DNA from: JAICNG01 sp035249985
GTDB lineage: Bacteria > Gemmatimonadota > Gemmatimonadetes > Gemmatimonadales > Gemmatimonadaceae
Length of the DNA: 64,000 bases
Reading direction: 5' to 3'
Assembly: GCA_035249985.1 (NCBI GenBank)
Contig: DATFFP010000030.1
Coordinates: forward strand, 1 to 64,000
A program made the translations under genes and the position numbers. The notes beneath the pieces were generated by a model, which had not been told where the DNA came from, did not search any database, and was given only the letters and a program-made list of their open reading frames with translations. Each line of letters starts with the position of its first letter. Positions within the stretch are counted from its first letter, which is position 1. Shown piece after piece: positions 9,610-17,809 of this stretch.

Positions 9610-9618
9610 CCGTTAGGC

Positions 9619-10080
9619 GTGTTGAAGACGCTGGCCCGCCCGCGGGACAAGGCGGAGCTCGTCGCCCGGCTGCGAATGCTGCGTCCGGACAGCGCGCGGC
9701 GGTGGGGCCGCATGTCGGTGCATCAGATGATCTGCCACCTGTGTGACAGCTTTCGCATGAGCACTGGAGAAAGGCCCGTGCGAATCGTCGCGGGGCGGGT
9801 GCGCGGCACCGTGATCAAGTGGATCGCATTGTACCTCCCGCTCCCCTGGCCGCCGGGCGTTCGCACCCGGCCGGAGCTCGATCAGGAACGGTTAGGCACC
9901 CGGCCGGTCGATTTTGCGACCGACGTCGCTCAGCTCGAGGCGTTGATCGAGCTGGTGACCGGGCGGCCTCGAACGTTCGACTGGCACGCGCACACGCTGT
10001 TCGGGCCAATGTCCGAGGCGGCGTGGCTTCGGTGGGGCTACCGCCACGTGGATCACCACCTGCGCCAGTTCGGAGTGTAG
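9619..10080 (+). CDS. DinB-like/DUF1569-type small helical protein
   Basis: The product is 153 aa, GTG start, 9 bp after the kinase stop, so probably cotranscribed with the kinase. MSVHQMICHLCDSFRM and the C-terminal WGYRHVDHHLRQFGV carry His residues spaced as in the DinB/YfiT four-helix metal-binding superfamily. Function within this superfamily is diverse (thiol transferases or uncharacterised), so no reaction is assigned. Confidence 0.7.
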   Translation: MLKTLARPRDKAELVARLRMLRPDSARRWGRMSVHQMICHLCDSFRMSTGERPVRIVAGRVRGTVIKWIALYLPLPWPPGVRTRPELDQERLGTRPVDFATDVAQLEALIELVTGRPRTFDWHAHTLFGPMSEAAWLRWGYRHVDHHLRQFGV

Positions 10081-10086
10081 TCGCGT

Positions 10087-11235
10087 CTACTCGAGGAGCA
10101 CCCGATCGCGAACAGCGATCGCGATGGGGAGCGCCGCGAATTCCGCCGTCGACTTGTTGATGAGGACGACGACGGAGCCGACACCGGTCTTGGCGTACGC
10201 CTCGGTTTCATAGCCAGGAATCGCGCCGTTGTGTCCGATCCAGTCGTCCCCCACCAACACCCCCAGTCCATACTCGAAGTCGAACGACTCGCCTAGGTAG
10301 CGGAATCGGCTCGCCGGTACCGTGGTCAGGCGGGCGAGGTGTGATGCTGGCGAGACGAGCTCACCTGTCGCGAGCGCCTCGACGAAGCGGAGCAGGTCGC
10401 TTGCGCTGCTGACGACCGCTCCGGCGGCACCGGCCGTGGTGGGACTCACCAGGGTCCCGACCGCGACGTTCCTCTGCAACGAATTGAGATCGGCATAGCC
10501 TTGTGCAAACGGCGCGGTCAGGGACGTCGACGTGCCGAAGTACGTTGACGTCATCCCCATTGGAGCGAACACTCGCGTTTCGAGCAGCGCGGAGATGGGC
10601 GCGCCGCCGGCCGCCTCGGCCACGAGGCCGAGGAGGATGTAGTTCGTGTTCGAGTACTCCCAGGAGCCGGCGGCGCCCGGCGCGAAGCGTCGCGGCAGTG
10701 CGTTGCCGATCGCGATGAGCTCGTGCGGCGTCCATACTCGAGCGGGATTGGCGACGACGGCGTCGACGAAGGCCTGATCGTCCAGATAGTCCGCGACGCC
10801 CGACGTATGATTGAGCAGCTGCCGGACCGTTAGGCGATCGCCGTCGGGGAGAATCCCCGGCAGAAAACGCGTGAGGGAATCGTCGAGCGAGAGGCGGCCT
10901 TCGTCGGCCAGCTGGAGAATGACCGTCGCGACCATCGGCTTCGTGAGACTGCCGACACGAAAGCCGTCGAGCGGCGTCATCGCCCGGCCACTCGAGAGCT
11001 CGGCATGGCCAGTGGCGACGACACTCGGCTCCTCCCCGGCGCGGCGCACCGCCACGACCAATCCGGGAAGGTTCCAGACGCGAGCGAGGCTGTCGACGAA
11101 CCCCTGAAGGCCCGGCGCGCGGGGTGGGGTGATCGGATCGTCCGAGCACGCGCCTGCGCCGAGGAACGCCAGTGCGAGGACAGCCGCGCGCAAGCCGCGG
11201 CTTCGGACCGAAGAGAATGATCTCGCCACGCGCAT
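10087..11235 (-). CDS. Beta-lactamase class C-type serine hydrolase, lipoprotein
   Basis: The start at ATG 11235 gives MRVARSF... with a lipoprotein signal ending in LGAGAC. The 382-aa product has the serine hydrolase motifs S-x-x-K (SLTK in RVGSLTKPM), Y-x-N (YSN in WEYSNTNY) and H-x-G (HNG in WIGHNGAIPG). These proteins are D-alanyl-D-alanine carboxypeptidases, esterases or beta-lactamase-like enzymes on the periplasmic side of a membrane. The start codon lies 11 bp from the tRNA-Phe remnant at 11247, so the native promoter may have been affected by the event that placed that remnant there. Confidence 0.88.
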   Translation of the reverse strand: MRVARSFSSVRSRGLRAAVLALAFLGAGACSDDPITPPRAPGLQGFVDSLARVWNLPGLVVAVRRAGEEPSVVATGHAELSSGRAMTPLDGFRVGSLTKPMVATVILQLADEGRLSLDDSLTRFLPGILPDGDRLTVRQLLNHTSGVADYLDDQAFVDAVVANPARVWTPHELIAIGNALPRRFAPGAAGSWEYSNTNYILLGLVAEAAGGAPISALLETRVFAPMGMTSTYFGTSTSLTAPFAQGYADLNSLQRNVAVGTLVSPTTAGAAGAVVSSASDLLRFVEALATGELVSPASHLARLTTVPASRFRYLGESFDFEYGLGVLVGDDWIGHNGAIPGYETEAYAKTGVGSVVVLINKSTAEFAALPIAIAVRDRVLLE

Positions 11236-11246
11236 CAGGGGGAAGC

Positions 11247-11286
11247 AATGGCCAGGGACGGAATCGAACCGCCGACACGCGGATTT
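11247..11286 (-). repeat. 40-bp partial copy of the tRNA-Phe 3' half (att-like site)
   Basis: These 40 bp are identical to 14662-14701, which is the part of the tRNA-Phe gene running from the anticodon loop through the T arm to the 3' end plus two flanking bases. The orientation is the same. Sequence diverges immediately on both sides. This is the standard footprint of site-specific integration into a tRNA gene: the intact tRNA stays at one end and a 3' fragment marks the other. Confidence 0.85.
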
Positions 11287-11324
11287 ATCGGTTCCTGCCG
11301 AACAGGATGGCGCGTATCCCTCGT

Positions 11325-14036
11325 TCAGTCCACCCTCAGCGCTTCCGTCGGCTGCACCCGCAGTGCGCGGGCGGTAGGCACGACGCAGGCAAGGGCGCAA
11401 ACACCGAGCATCAGGATCGCGTACCCAACGAGAAGTGCGATGTCGGCGGCCGTGAGCCCCGGGGGCATGGTCCCGCTGAAATGGGTCGTGTTCCGAACGA
11501 CGAGCGAGGCCAGGGCGATCAGGAGGCTTCCCGCGATCACGCCGAGGGTGACCTGCGTCAGTGGCCGCCTGAAGATCGACGTGACCACTCGACGCGCGCT
11601 CGCACCCAGTGCCACCCGCACCCCGATCTCCCGGGTGCGGCGCGCGACGGTGTACGACAGCACCGCGTAGATCCCCGACAGCGAGAGCAGCAAGGCGACC
11701 GCCGTCAGACCGGCGATGATTCGTGTCCACAGGCCCAGGAGCCAGAGCGTGGAGCTCGTCACCTGGTCGAGGCGCGTCGTCTCCTCAACCCGGAGCGACG
11801 GATCGACCGCTGTTGCCAGCTCGCGGACACGTGGCGCGATCGACAGCAGGCCGTCGCGGCCATGCACGATCATCTTGACGGCGCCCTGGCTTCCCGGAAC
11901 GACTGGCAGGTAGATCCCAGCGGCCCGCTGAGGCATTGCAACGCTTGTCATGCCGAGCTCCTTCACGACGCCGACGATCTCGTACCACGGTAGTTGCGCC
12001 GCGCTCGAGTCGGGCATCTGCGACGGGCGCATGCGCACGCGATGCCCGACCGGATTGCGTCCGGACATCACGAGGTCGACGAAGCCTTGATCGACGATCA
12101 CAACGCGAACGTCGGAAGAGAGATCACCGCTCGTGAAGGCGCGCCCCGCGAGCATGGGCACGCGCAGCACGTCGAAATAGGAAGGGTGGATCGATGCCGT
12201 GGTCACCCACGCGGATGGGCTCCCCGGCAGGGACACCATTTCGATGGGGCGAGCGGCGTGATCCTCTGCCGGGAACGCGTCGACGAATGTCACGCCCGCA
12301 ACCCCCGGCTCGGCCTCCAGCCGCTGGCGCAGCGCTTCGAGGGAGGAGCTGATCCGGGTACCCAGCGCGGCGCGCCCCTCGGGGGTCGCCGTTTCCCCCA
12401 GCGCACCGTCAACGCCGAGGGTCACGCCGAGGTACTCCTCGGCGGCAAAGCCAGGGTCGTAGGACGCGATGCGCCTGCTCTCGCCGCGAATGAGCATCAC
12501 GACCGCCGGCAACGCCACGGTGACCGCGATCTGCGTGACGATGACCACCGTCCATACGCCGCCGAAGCTCGCACCACCGCCACCGCCGGCGGTTACCGCG
12601 CGAAGCCGCGTCCCGAGGCCGCGGGTGATCTTCCGCGCCGGGATTACCCCCGCCACCACCGCCCCGAGCATCGCGAACGCGAGGGCGTTTGCAATGGTCG
12701 TCGGCGACAGATTGAAGTCGTACCAGAAGGGCAGCCGCCCCAGGTTCATGACGAGGTACGGCTCGCCCCAGCGCGTCAGTGCCAGCTGCGCCGCGGCCAG
12801 CCCGACCACGGCCGCAACGCCGGCGAGCACCAGCGCCTCGACGAAGAGCTGCGTCACGATGCGGCGAGGGGTCGCGCCCAGGGCGCTGCGGACGAGAATC
12901 TCCGTTTCCCGCGACGCCGCGCGCGCGAAGAGGAGCAGTGCAACGGTGCTGCACACGACTACCACGAGCGCGACGACGAAGACGTAGGTCAGTCCCATCA
13001 CCGCCATCGGATCGGGGCTGTTCACATTGAACTGCGTGTACGGAAGCACGTGCGGCTGGAGTTGCGCGTGCGTCGTCGGATGTTCCGTGGCGAGCCGTTT
13101 GCCGATCGTCGCCAGCTCCGCCTGCGCGGTCTCGAGTGTCATACCGGGCGCGAGGCGGCCGAAGATGGTGATCGGGGCGCCGCCTAACGGCTCCACGCCG
13201 GCGACATCCGTGCGCAGCGGCAGCCACACCTCGTGTGATATAGGGAACGCATACCCGTCCGGCATCACACCGACGACCGTCGCGAAGCTGTTCCCGACCT
13301 TGACGGTGCGTCCGACGATCTGCGGGTCGCGATCGAAGCGCCTGGTCCACACCGCGTGGCTGAGCACTATCACCGGCGCGGCGCCCGCAAGTTCATCCGA
13401 CTCCGCGAGCACGCGGCCAAGCTGCGGGCGCTCGGGGGCAATGCGGAACGCGGATGCGGTGATCTCCGCCGCTACCGCGGGCAGCGTGGCGCCATCCGCA
13501 CCCACCAGGTTGATGCTCGCGTCACGAAAGGCGCTGATGTCGGTGATCGACCGCATGGAGCGCCAGAACTGGTAGTCGTACAGCACGCGATCCTCGTCCT
13601 GGCCCGTCTTCAGATCCCAGTTCTGGATCCTCACGATGCGATCGCCGTCCGGCAGGGGCAGCTCGGTGCTGGTCAGCATGTCGAACATCTGAAAGGTGAT
13701 GGCGCCGAACCAGATGCCGAACGCCATCGCCAGGCCGCCGATGATGGTGAGCCCCGGATACTTCACGAGCATCCGGACGCCCAGCTTCAGGTCGAGCGAC
13801 AGCCCGTTGAACCACGCGGTGCCGCGGCCTTCGCGGAGCGTCTCTCGATGCTGCTGCGCGCCGCCGAAGGTCACGAGTGCGCGACGTCTGGCTTCGGCGT
13901 GCTCGAGCTTCTGCTCGCGCATGAGCCGCTCCGTCTCCATCTCGATGTGAAAGCGGATCTCGTCGTCGATCCTGGACTCGGCGGCGCGTCGGGGGAGGAG
14001 CCGCAGGCGTGCGCGAGCGGCGTGGAACCACGTCAT
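11325..14036 (-). CDS. ADOP-type ABC transporter permease (MacB/FtsX superfamily)
   Basis: The product is 903 aa. The N-terminus has the helical 'permease prefix' region of ADOP proteins (SRIDDEIRFHIEMETERLMR...). It is followed by a membrane segment, a MacB-like periplasmic core domain, three FtsX-type membrane segments near the middle, then a second core domain and a second FtsX membrane set near the C-terminus. No ATPase gene is adjacent, as is common for this family in Acidobacteria and Gemmatimonadota. The substrate is unknown; the superfamily exports antibiotics, lipoproteins or peptides. It lies 46 bp downstream of the PadR gene and probably shares its promoter. Confidence 0.92.
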   Translation of the reverse strand: MTWFHAARARLRLLPRRAAESRIDDEIRFHIEMETERLMREQKLEHAEARRRALVTFGGAQQHRETLREGRGTAWFNGLSLDLKLGVRMLVKYPGLTIIGGLAMAFGIWFGAITFQMFDMLTSTELPLPDGDRIVRIQNWDLKTGQDEDRVLYDYQFWRSMRSITDISAFRDASINLVGADGATLPAVAAEITASAFRIAPERPQLGRVLAESDELAGAAPVIVLSHAVWTRRFDRDPQIVGRTVKVGNSFATVVGVMPDGYAFPISHEVWLPLRTDVAGVEPLGGAPITIFGRLAPGMTLETAQAELATIGKRLATEHPTTHAQLQPHVLPYTQFNVNSPDPMAVMGLTYVFVVALVVVVCSTVALLLFARAASRETEILVRSALGATPRRIVTQLFVEALVLAGVAAVVGLAAAQLALTRWGEPYLVMNLGRLPFWYDFNLSPTTIANALAFAMLGAVVAGVIPARKITRGLGTRLRAVTAGGGGGASFGGVWTVVIVTQIAVTVALPAVVMLIRGESRRIASYDPGFAAEEYLGVTLGVDGALGETATPEGRAALGTRISSSLEALRQRLEAEPGVAGVTFVDAFPAEDHAARPIEMVSLPGSPSAWVTTASIHPSYFDVLRVPMLAGRAFTSGDLSSDVRVVIVDQGFVDLVMSGRNPVGHRVRMRPSQMPDSSAAQLPWYEIVGVVKELGMTSVAMPQRAAGIYLPVVPGSQGAVKMIVHGRDGLLSIAPRVRELATAVDPSLRVEETTRLDQVTSSTLWLLGLWTRIIAGLTAVALLLSLSGIYAVLSYTVARRTREIGVRVALGASARRVVTSIFRRPLTQVTLGVIAGSLLIALASLVVRNTTHFSGTMPPGLTAADIALLVGYAILMLGVCALACVVPTARALRVQPTEALRVD

Positions 14037-14082
14037 GAAATGCTCCGGGAATGAAAGCGCGCGGCGCGGCGGCCGCGCGCGG

Positions 14083-14415
14083 TCACGATACGCGCAGCAC
14101 GGCCTCGAGGCCCGCCGCGAACCGGCGCCAGCTCTCGAGCTCGACGCCGAGCGCGCGGCGTCCCGTTGCAGTGAGCCGGTAGTACCGGGCGCGACGGTTG
14201 TTGTCGGTCGTGTCCCAGTCGCTGGTCACGAGGCCATCTTTCTCGAGGCGCTGCAGTGCGGGGTACAGCGACCCCTGGTTCATCTCCAGCACGCCCTCCG
14301 AGATCTGCTGCACTCGCTGGCTGATCCCCCACCCGTGCATCGGGGCGAGCGAGAGCGTCTTCAGGATCAGCAGGTCGAGCGAGCCTCGCAGGGCGTCCGT
14401 TTGTGACCGTGGCAT
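14083..14415 (-). CDS. PadR family transcriptional regulator
   Basis: The product is 110 aa from the ATG at 14415, preceded by CGGAGCTC. It has the PadR winged helix: LLILKTLSLAPMHGWGIS, then the recognition region GSLYPALQRLEKDGLV and the wing RRARYYRLTATGRRAL. PadR proteins repress a neighbouring transporter operon and are released by small molecules. Here it precedes an ADOP permease in the same operon, so autoregulated control of that permease is likely. The promoter at 14453-14481 carries candidate operators. Confidence 0.92.
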   Translation of the reverse strand: MPRSQTDALRGSLDLLILKTLSLAPMHGWGISQRVQQISEGVLEMNQGSLYPALQRLEKDGLVTSDWDTTDNNRRARYYRLTATGRRALGVELESWRRFAAGLEAVLRVS

Positions 14416-14452
14416 GTGAGCTCCGGGCGGCTTCTGTAGCTGTCGACAAGAC

Positions 14453-14481
14453 AGCATACAGGCGGCTCCTGTCGCTGTCAA
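14453..14481 (-). promoter_or_regulatory. Promoter of padR-permease operon with candidate PadR operators
   Basis: On the minus strand there is TTGACA at 14476-14481, a 17-bp spacer, and TATGCT at 14453-14458. The spacer holds an inverted repeat ACAGG-AGCCG-CCTGT, and GCTGTC-TTGTC-GACAGC overlaps the -10 and start region (about 14439-14455). These dyads are plausible sites for PadR autorepression. Confidence 0.6.
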
Positions 14482-14596
14482 GAGAAACCGAGGCTGTATC
14501 TCCCCGCGCTCCGAGGGATAGACCGCTTTCTCTTGAGCATCCGGTTTCGGCGCGCTCGCGCGATCGAGCGAATGGGAGGAATTGGGGAGAAAAAGA

Positions 14597-14630
14597 AGCG
14601 CGGCGACTTTCGAGTGAAAGTCGCCGCGCT
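14597..14630 (-). terminator. Intrinsic terminator downstream of tRNA-Phe
   Basis: A perfect 15-bp stem (14597-14611 with 14616-14630) and GAGT loop. On the minus strand it is followed by a T-rich run (TTCTTTTTCT). It ends the leftward tRNA-Phe transcript before the padR promoter. Confidence 0.85.
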
Positions 14631-14663
14631 CGTATCTCCGCCTACTTCATCAACTTTCGCGAA

Positions 14664-14736
<73 letters not shown>

Positions 14737-14742
14737 CCGAGC

Positions 14743-15630
14743 GTGCAAACTAACCGGACGGCCGTTTCCACTCAACCCGACATCCTCACCGTTCTGCATC
14801 CGATCGTCGCGCGCCAGATCGAGCGCCTGCCACCCCTCGGACGCGATATCGCCCGCCGATTCATCGATCATGACTTCATCGGCGAAGCGGCGAAGATGGC
14901 GTACTTCTTTTTTCTCTCCATCTTCCCCGCGCTGTTGCTGGTGTTCGCGCTCACCGGGTTCATCGGCGGCGATGCGGCGTTCGTCCGCATAACGACGATC
15001 GTGCTCACCCTCACTCCGCCAGACGCGACCGCGTTTCTGCACCGCTTTCTCGCCGAGCTCGCGACCGAGCGTCGACCCGGCATGCTGTCGTTCGGAGCGG
15101 TGGTGCTCCTCTGGGCCGGCTCGAGCGGGATCGCCGCCCTGACCGATGCCCTCAATCAGATCCACGGCGTCTCCGAAGGACGGGGTTGGTTGAGCAGACG
15201 GTCGCTGGCGCTCTCGATCCTCGCGGTCGGCTCCATCCTCATCGTCCTCTGCACGCTGATCGTGGTCGGCGGCATCTCGGCACTGCGGGCGCTCGGACTG
15301 TCCGCGGTCTGGGACGTTGGTCGATGGCCCCTCGCCGCCGCGCTACCGCTCGTGGCCCTCTGGCTCGCGTTCTATTTCCTTCCCGATCGCGGGCGGCGGG
15401 GTGGGACGTGGGAAGCATTCGTGGGAGCCACTGTCGCGACTCTGCTCTGGGCGCTTGCGACAGCACTCTTCAGCCTGTACCTCACCACTATCCGTGACTA
15501 CAGCCGCGTCTACGGGGTGATAGGAACTGTGATGGCGTTGCTGATCTGGTTCTTCCTGTCGGCACTTGCGGTTCTGGTCGGTGGGATCGTTGACGCGTCG
15601 CTGGAGCGTCGGCACCGGTCACAGGCATGA
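14743..15630 (+). CDS. YihY/BrkB family inner-membrane protein
   Basis: About 295 aa from the GTG at 14743, the first start after the divergent tRNA gene. It has six hydrophobic segments. The family signatures are visible: AAKMAYFFFLSIFPALLLVFAL near the N-terminus, a central LWAGSSGIAALTDALNQIHG segment, and YGVIGTVMALLIWFFLSALAVLVGG near the end. Once called RNase BN, the family is now regarded as membrane proteins of uncertain role. The exact start is uncertain because no strong ribosome binding site is seen. Confidence 0.88.
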   Translation: MQTNRTAVSTQPDILTVLHPIVARQIERLPPLGRDIARRFIDHDFIGEAAKMAYFFFLSIFPALLLVFALTGFIGGDAAFVRITTIVLTLTPPDATAFLHRFLAELATERRPGMLSFGAVVLLWAGSSGIAALTDALNQIHGVSEGRGWLSRRSLALSILAVGSILIVLCTLIVVGGISALRALGLSAVWDVGRWPLAAALPLVALWLAFYFLPDRGRRGGTWEAFVGATVATLLWALATALFSLYLTTIRDYSRVYGVIGTVMALLIWFFLSALAVLVGGIVDASLERRHRSQA

Positions 15631-15637
15631 TATATCA
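15628..15637. promoter_or_regulatory. TGATATATCA palindrome shared by two gene ends
   Basis: A perfect 10-bp AT-rich palindrome overlaps the stops of the convergent brkB-like and arsR-like genes. Its half TATATCA also occurs upstream of the arsR-like gene (about 15990), so it could be a second regulator site. This is speculative. Confidence 0.25.
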
Positions 15638-15982
15638 GTCTACGTTGATGTATTCCATGCACACCTCGAGATCCACGAGTTTGGAGGTCTCTGAGGGGTC
15701 GTCGACTCCACCGCGGAGCAGCGTTGCCAGCCGCTCGAGCCGCGCCACGCCACTGGGGTCGAGAGCGTACCAGACGGTGCGCCCCTCCTTGCGCGCAAAG
15801 ACGAGCCCAGCGTCTCGCAACGCCTTGAGGTGAAACGACATTAATGACTGCCGAGCGGAGGTGGCGTCGCAGAGCTCGTTGACGCTGCGCTCGCCGGAGC
15901 GGAGTCGGTCGAGAATCGCGAGGCGGGTTGGATCGGCGAGCGCCGCGAACAGTGGTGCGGCACGAAGCAGGAGGGTTGACAT
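15635..15982 (-). CDS. ArsR family transcriptional regulator
   Basis: The product is 115 aa from ATG 15982; a TTG at 15997 would add five residues. It has an ArsR winged helix-turn-helix: LFAALADPTRLAILDRL, recognition helix in SARQSLMSFHLKALRDAGLV, wing RKEGRTVWYAL. The metal-binding ELCVC motif of ArsR/SmtB is replaced by ELCDAT, so it is probably not a thiolate metal sensor of that type. It lies convergent to the YihY gene with its target unidentified. AT-rich dyads upstream (about 15986-16010) are candidate operators. Confidence 0.88.
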   Translation of the reverse strand: MSTLLLRAAPLFAALADPTRLAILDRLRSGERSVNELCDATSARQSLMSFHLKALRDAGLVFARKEGRTVWYALDPSGVARLERLATLLRGGVDDPSETSKLVDLEVCMEYINVD

Positions 15983-16020
15983 GCGCCAATATATCAACCA
16001 TGCCTAATATGTCCAACCGC

Positions 16021-16088
16021 ACCCTGAGGACCCTGAGGACCCTGAGGACCCTGAGGACCCTGAGGACCCTGAGGACCCTGAGGACCCT
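16021..16088. repeat. 9-bp tandem repeat (ACCCTGAGG, about 7.5 copies)
   Basis: Seven perfect copies from 16021 to 16083 followed by a partial ACCCT. It lies between the arsR-like gene and the lipoprotein gene at 16146. The embedded CCTGAGG is nearly self-complementary. It encodes nothing convincing; the in-frame translation is a simple Leu-Arg-Thr repeat. Confidence 0.95.
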
Positions 16089-16145
16089 TCGACAACCTTG
16101 GCCCTACCTATGCAGCGAGTTCTCGTATCCTCCTGGGAGGCTTCA

Positions 16146-16640
16146 ATGCGCCACACTCGGGTTTTACTCGCGGCCACAGCAGCCGCGCTCGTCGCGTGCG
16201 CCCAACGCCAGGTCGAGGTCGAGACCGGCGACGTCCTGCTCGACTCACGGTGGGTCGCTACGCTTGCACCCGTAGCGGTCACACGTGATTCCGGCGCGAT
16301 CACCGGCGCCACCACCGTCTCGCTCGGCGGACGTGGCAGCATGATGCGCGGCAGCAGTTCCGTGGAGACCCGCGCGATGCTCTCGCTCTTTGGCGCCGCG
16401 CCCGGCTCGACGCACGCGTGGCACCTCCACCTCGGCGCCTGCAACAATGACCGCGGCATCCTCGGCGCTCCGGAGCTGTACACCCCCGTCGTCGCTGGGA
16501 ACGACGGTCGCGGGGACATCACCGTCACGCTTCCCTTCACGACTCCCAACTCGGGCGAGTTCTACATCGACGTGCACGAGACGCAAAGCTCGGCGAGCCG
16601 CGTCGTCGCCTGCGCACCGCTGGCCGCCGGCGGCGCCTAA
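16146..16640 (+). CDS. Small exported lipoprotein, beta-sandwich (CHRD/SOD-like) type
   Basis: The start at ATG 16146 is supported by GGGAGG 5 nt upstream. The N-terminus is a lipoprotein signal (LLAATAAALVAC), then about 145 residues rich in beta-prone stretches. The segment HAWHLHLGACNNDRGILG followed by DGRGDITVTLPF and GEFYIDVHETQSSASRVVAC resembles CHRD or Cu/Zn-SOD-like folds. The His-x-His and Cys residues could bind metal, but not all SOD ligands are recognisable. Function is unknown. Confidence 0.75.
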   Translation: MRHTRVLLAATAAALVACAQRQVEVETGDVLLDSRWVATLAPVAVTRDSGAITGATTVSLGGRGSMMRGSSSVETRAMLSLFGAAPGSTHAWHLHLGACNNDRGILGAPELYTPVVAGNDGRGDITVTLPFTTPNSGEFYIDVHETQSSASRVVACAPLAAGGA

Positions 16641-16660
16641 CAAGCAGTCCTCGAAACGCG

Positions 16661-16695
16661 AGAGGCGTTCGTGCCCCACGGGCACGAACGCCTCT
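16661..16695. terminator. Bidirectional terminator hairpin
   Basis: A perfect 16-bp stem (16661-16676 with 16680-16695) and 3-nt loop between the convergent lipoprotein and DUF4097-like genes. Confidence 0.85.
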
Positions 16696-16719
16696 CCTGG
16701 TTGTCTGGCGGAGCGAGGC

Positions 16720-17499
16720 TTACTCCACCCGGACTCTCCCCTTCACGCCCGAGTAGCTCACCCCACGCTTCCGGCTGTGCTCGACGATCAGGTCGCCACC
16801 GACGTCCACGACGCGGATTCCGCCCGAGCCATCGCGCTCCACGTGCACCGAGCCACCCACGGTGCGGGCGCTGATCGAGCCCGACCCATCGCGGAGCGTG
16901 ACCGATCCCGTCACGTCGCGCACGTCGATTTCACCTGACCCATCGTCGATCGTCACGTCGCCACGAACGTTCTCGATCTGCATCTCTCCCGAGCCATCGC
17001 GCACGCGCAGAGCACCGCCGACATCGCGAATCTCCAGGCCGCCCGAGTTGTCATCGACATCCAGCGCCGCCGTGCCCATCACGCGCAGGTCGCCGCTCGA
17101 ATCCTCGATCTCCACCGGAATGTTGTTGGGCACCGTAACCGTGAGATCGAGCGACGGCCCGCTGTCCCAGCTCGAATCCCAGTTGCGGTGCTCGACCTTG
17201 GGCATCTCCACCTCGATGCGGACAACGTTGCCCTCACGAGTCCCGGTGAGCTTGATGTCCTGCAGGAGGTCCGTGCGGGGAGCACGGGCGGTGCCCTCGG
17301 CGACCACCTCGGTCGTGCCCTCTTTGCCGTTGACGCGTAGCCACCCCGCGCGACCCACGATCACGATTCGCGATGCACCACGAGCGTCGACGCGCGCCGT
17401 CCGCGGCTCATCATACGCGCGTGTGCGCGCGGGCGTCGCCTCATCGATGATGACCGGTGCAGCGACCGCCGACACGACGAGGAAAAGAAGGGTGTTCAT
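16720..17499 (-). CDS. Exported DUF4097-like repeat protein (putative adhesin)
   Basis: The product is 259 aa with a signal peptide (MNTLLFLVVSAVAAPV). After an N-terminal beta domain, it has regular repeats of about 17 residues around the motif DGSGE/G-x-I-x-V-x-x-V-x-G (for example DGSGEMQIENVRGD, DGSGEIDVRDVTGS, DGSGSISARTVGGS), typical of the DUF4097 beta-solenoid. In other bacteria such proteins sit next to RsgI or PspC-type systems. No such partner is adjacent here. Confidence 0.85.
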   Translation of the reverse strand: MNTLLFLVVSAVAAPVIIDEATPARTRAYDEPRTARVDARGASRIVIVGRAGWLRVNGKEGTTEVVAEGTARAPRTDLLQDIKLTGTREGNVVRIEVEMPKVEHRNWDSSWDSGPSLDLTVTVPNNIPVEIEDSSGDLRVMGTAALDVDDNSGGLEIRDVGGALRVRDGSGEMQIENVRGDVTIDDGSGEIDVRDVTGSVTLRDGSGSISARTVGGSVHVERDGSGGIRVVDVGGDLIVEHSRKRGVSYSGVKGRVRVE

Positions 17500-17809
17500 G
17501 GCAAAGGCCTCCAGTAAGGGCGCGAAGCGCGGCGACGAGTCGCACTCCGCCGTAACCCCTGTACGATCACGGCGTTCTCCCGGGTTTCAGGGGCAGAGCA
17601 CCGGGTTGGACACCCCGCTTCGGCACAAGGTTGGAACGGCCCCGCGTGCGTAACCGTCCTGCCACGACACCTCGACGTTCGCCCCAGCATCGTTGCTTTC
17701 CTTCGTGAGGTGGGGTTACCGTATTGGCGGCGCCACGTACCCCCGGTGCCATCCCCCAGCGCTCCTCCGTTCCGAGCGCTCCTGCCACACTCTCTCGAGG
17801 ATGCACCGC
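17500..17809. other. Divergent intergenic region, 310 bp
   Basis: It separates the DUF4097-like gene (leftward) from the TonB receptor (rightward), so it must hold both promoters. A possible rightward promoter is TTGCTT (about 17693) with a 17-bp gap to TTACCG, which is weak. No clear RNA gene or repeat was recognised. Confidence 0.4.

Noticed and set aside
11287..14661. Integrase or transposase inside the tRNA-Phe islet
   Set aside because: Both strands were read; only the permease and PadR are coding. The minus-strand permease accounts for the other open frames.
16021..16088. Possible CRISPR array
   Set aside because: Units are 9 bp and directly adjacent, with no spacers and no cas genes. 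The same applies to the array at 24392.
15928..16275. Protein frame containing a Leu-Arg-Thr repeat
   Set aside because: It is simply the ACCCTGAGG array read in frame and overlaps real signals on both sides.
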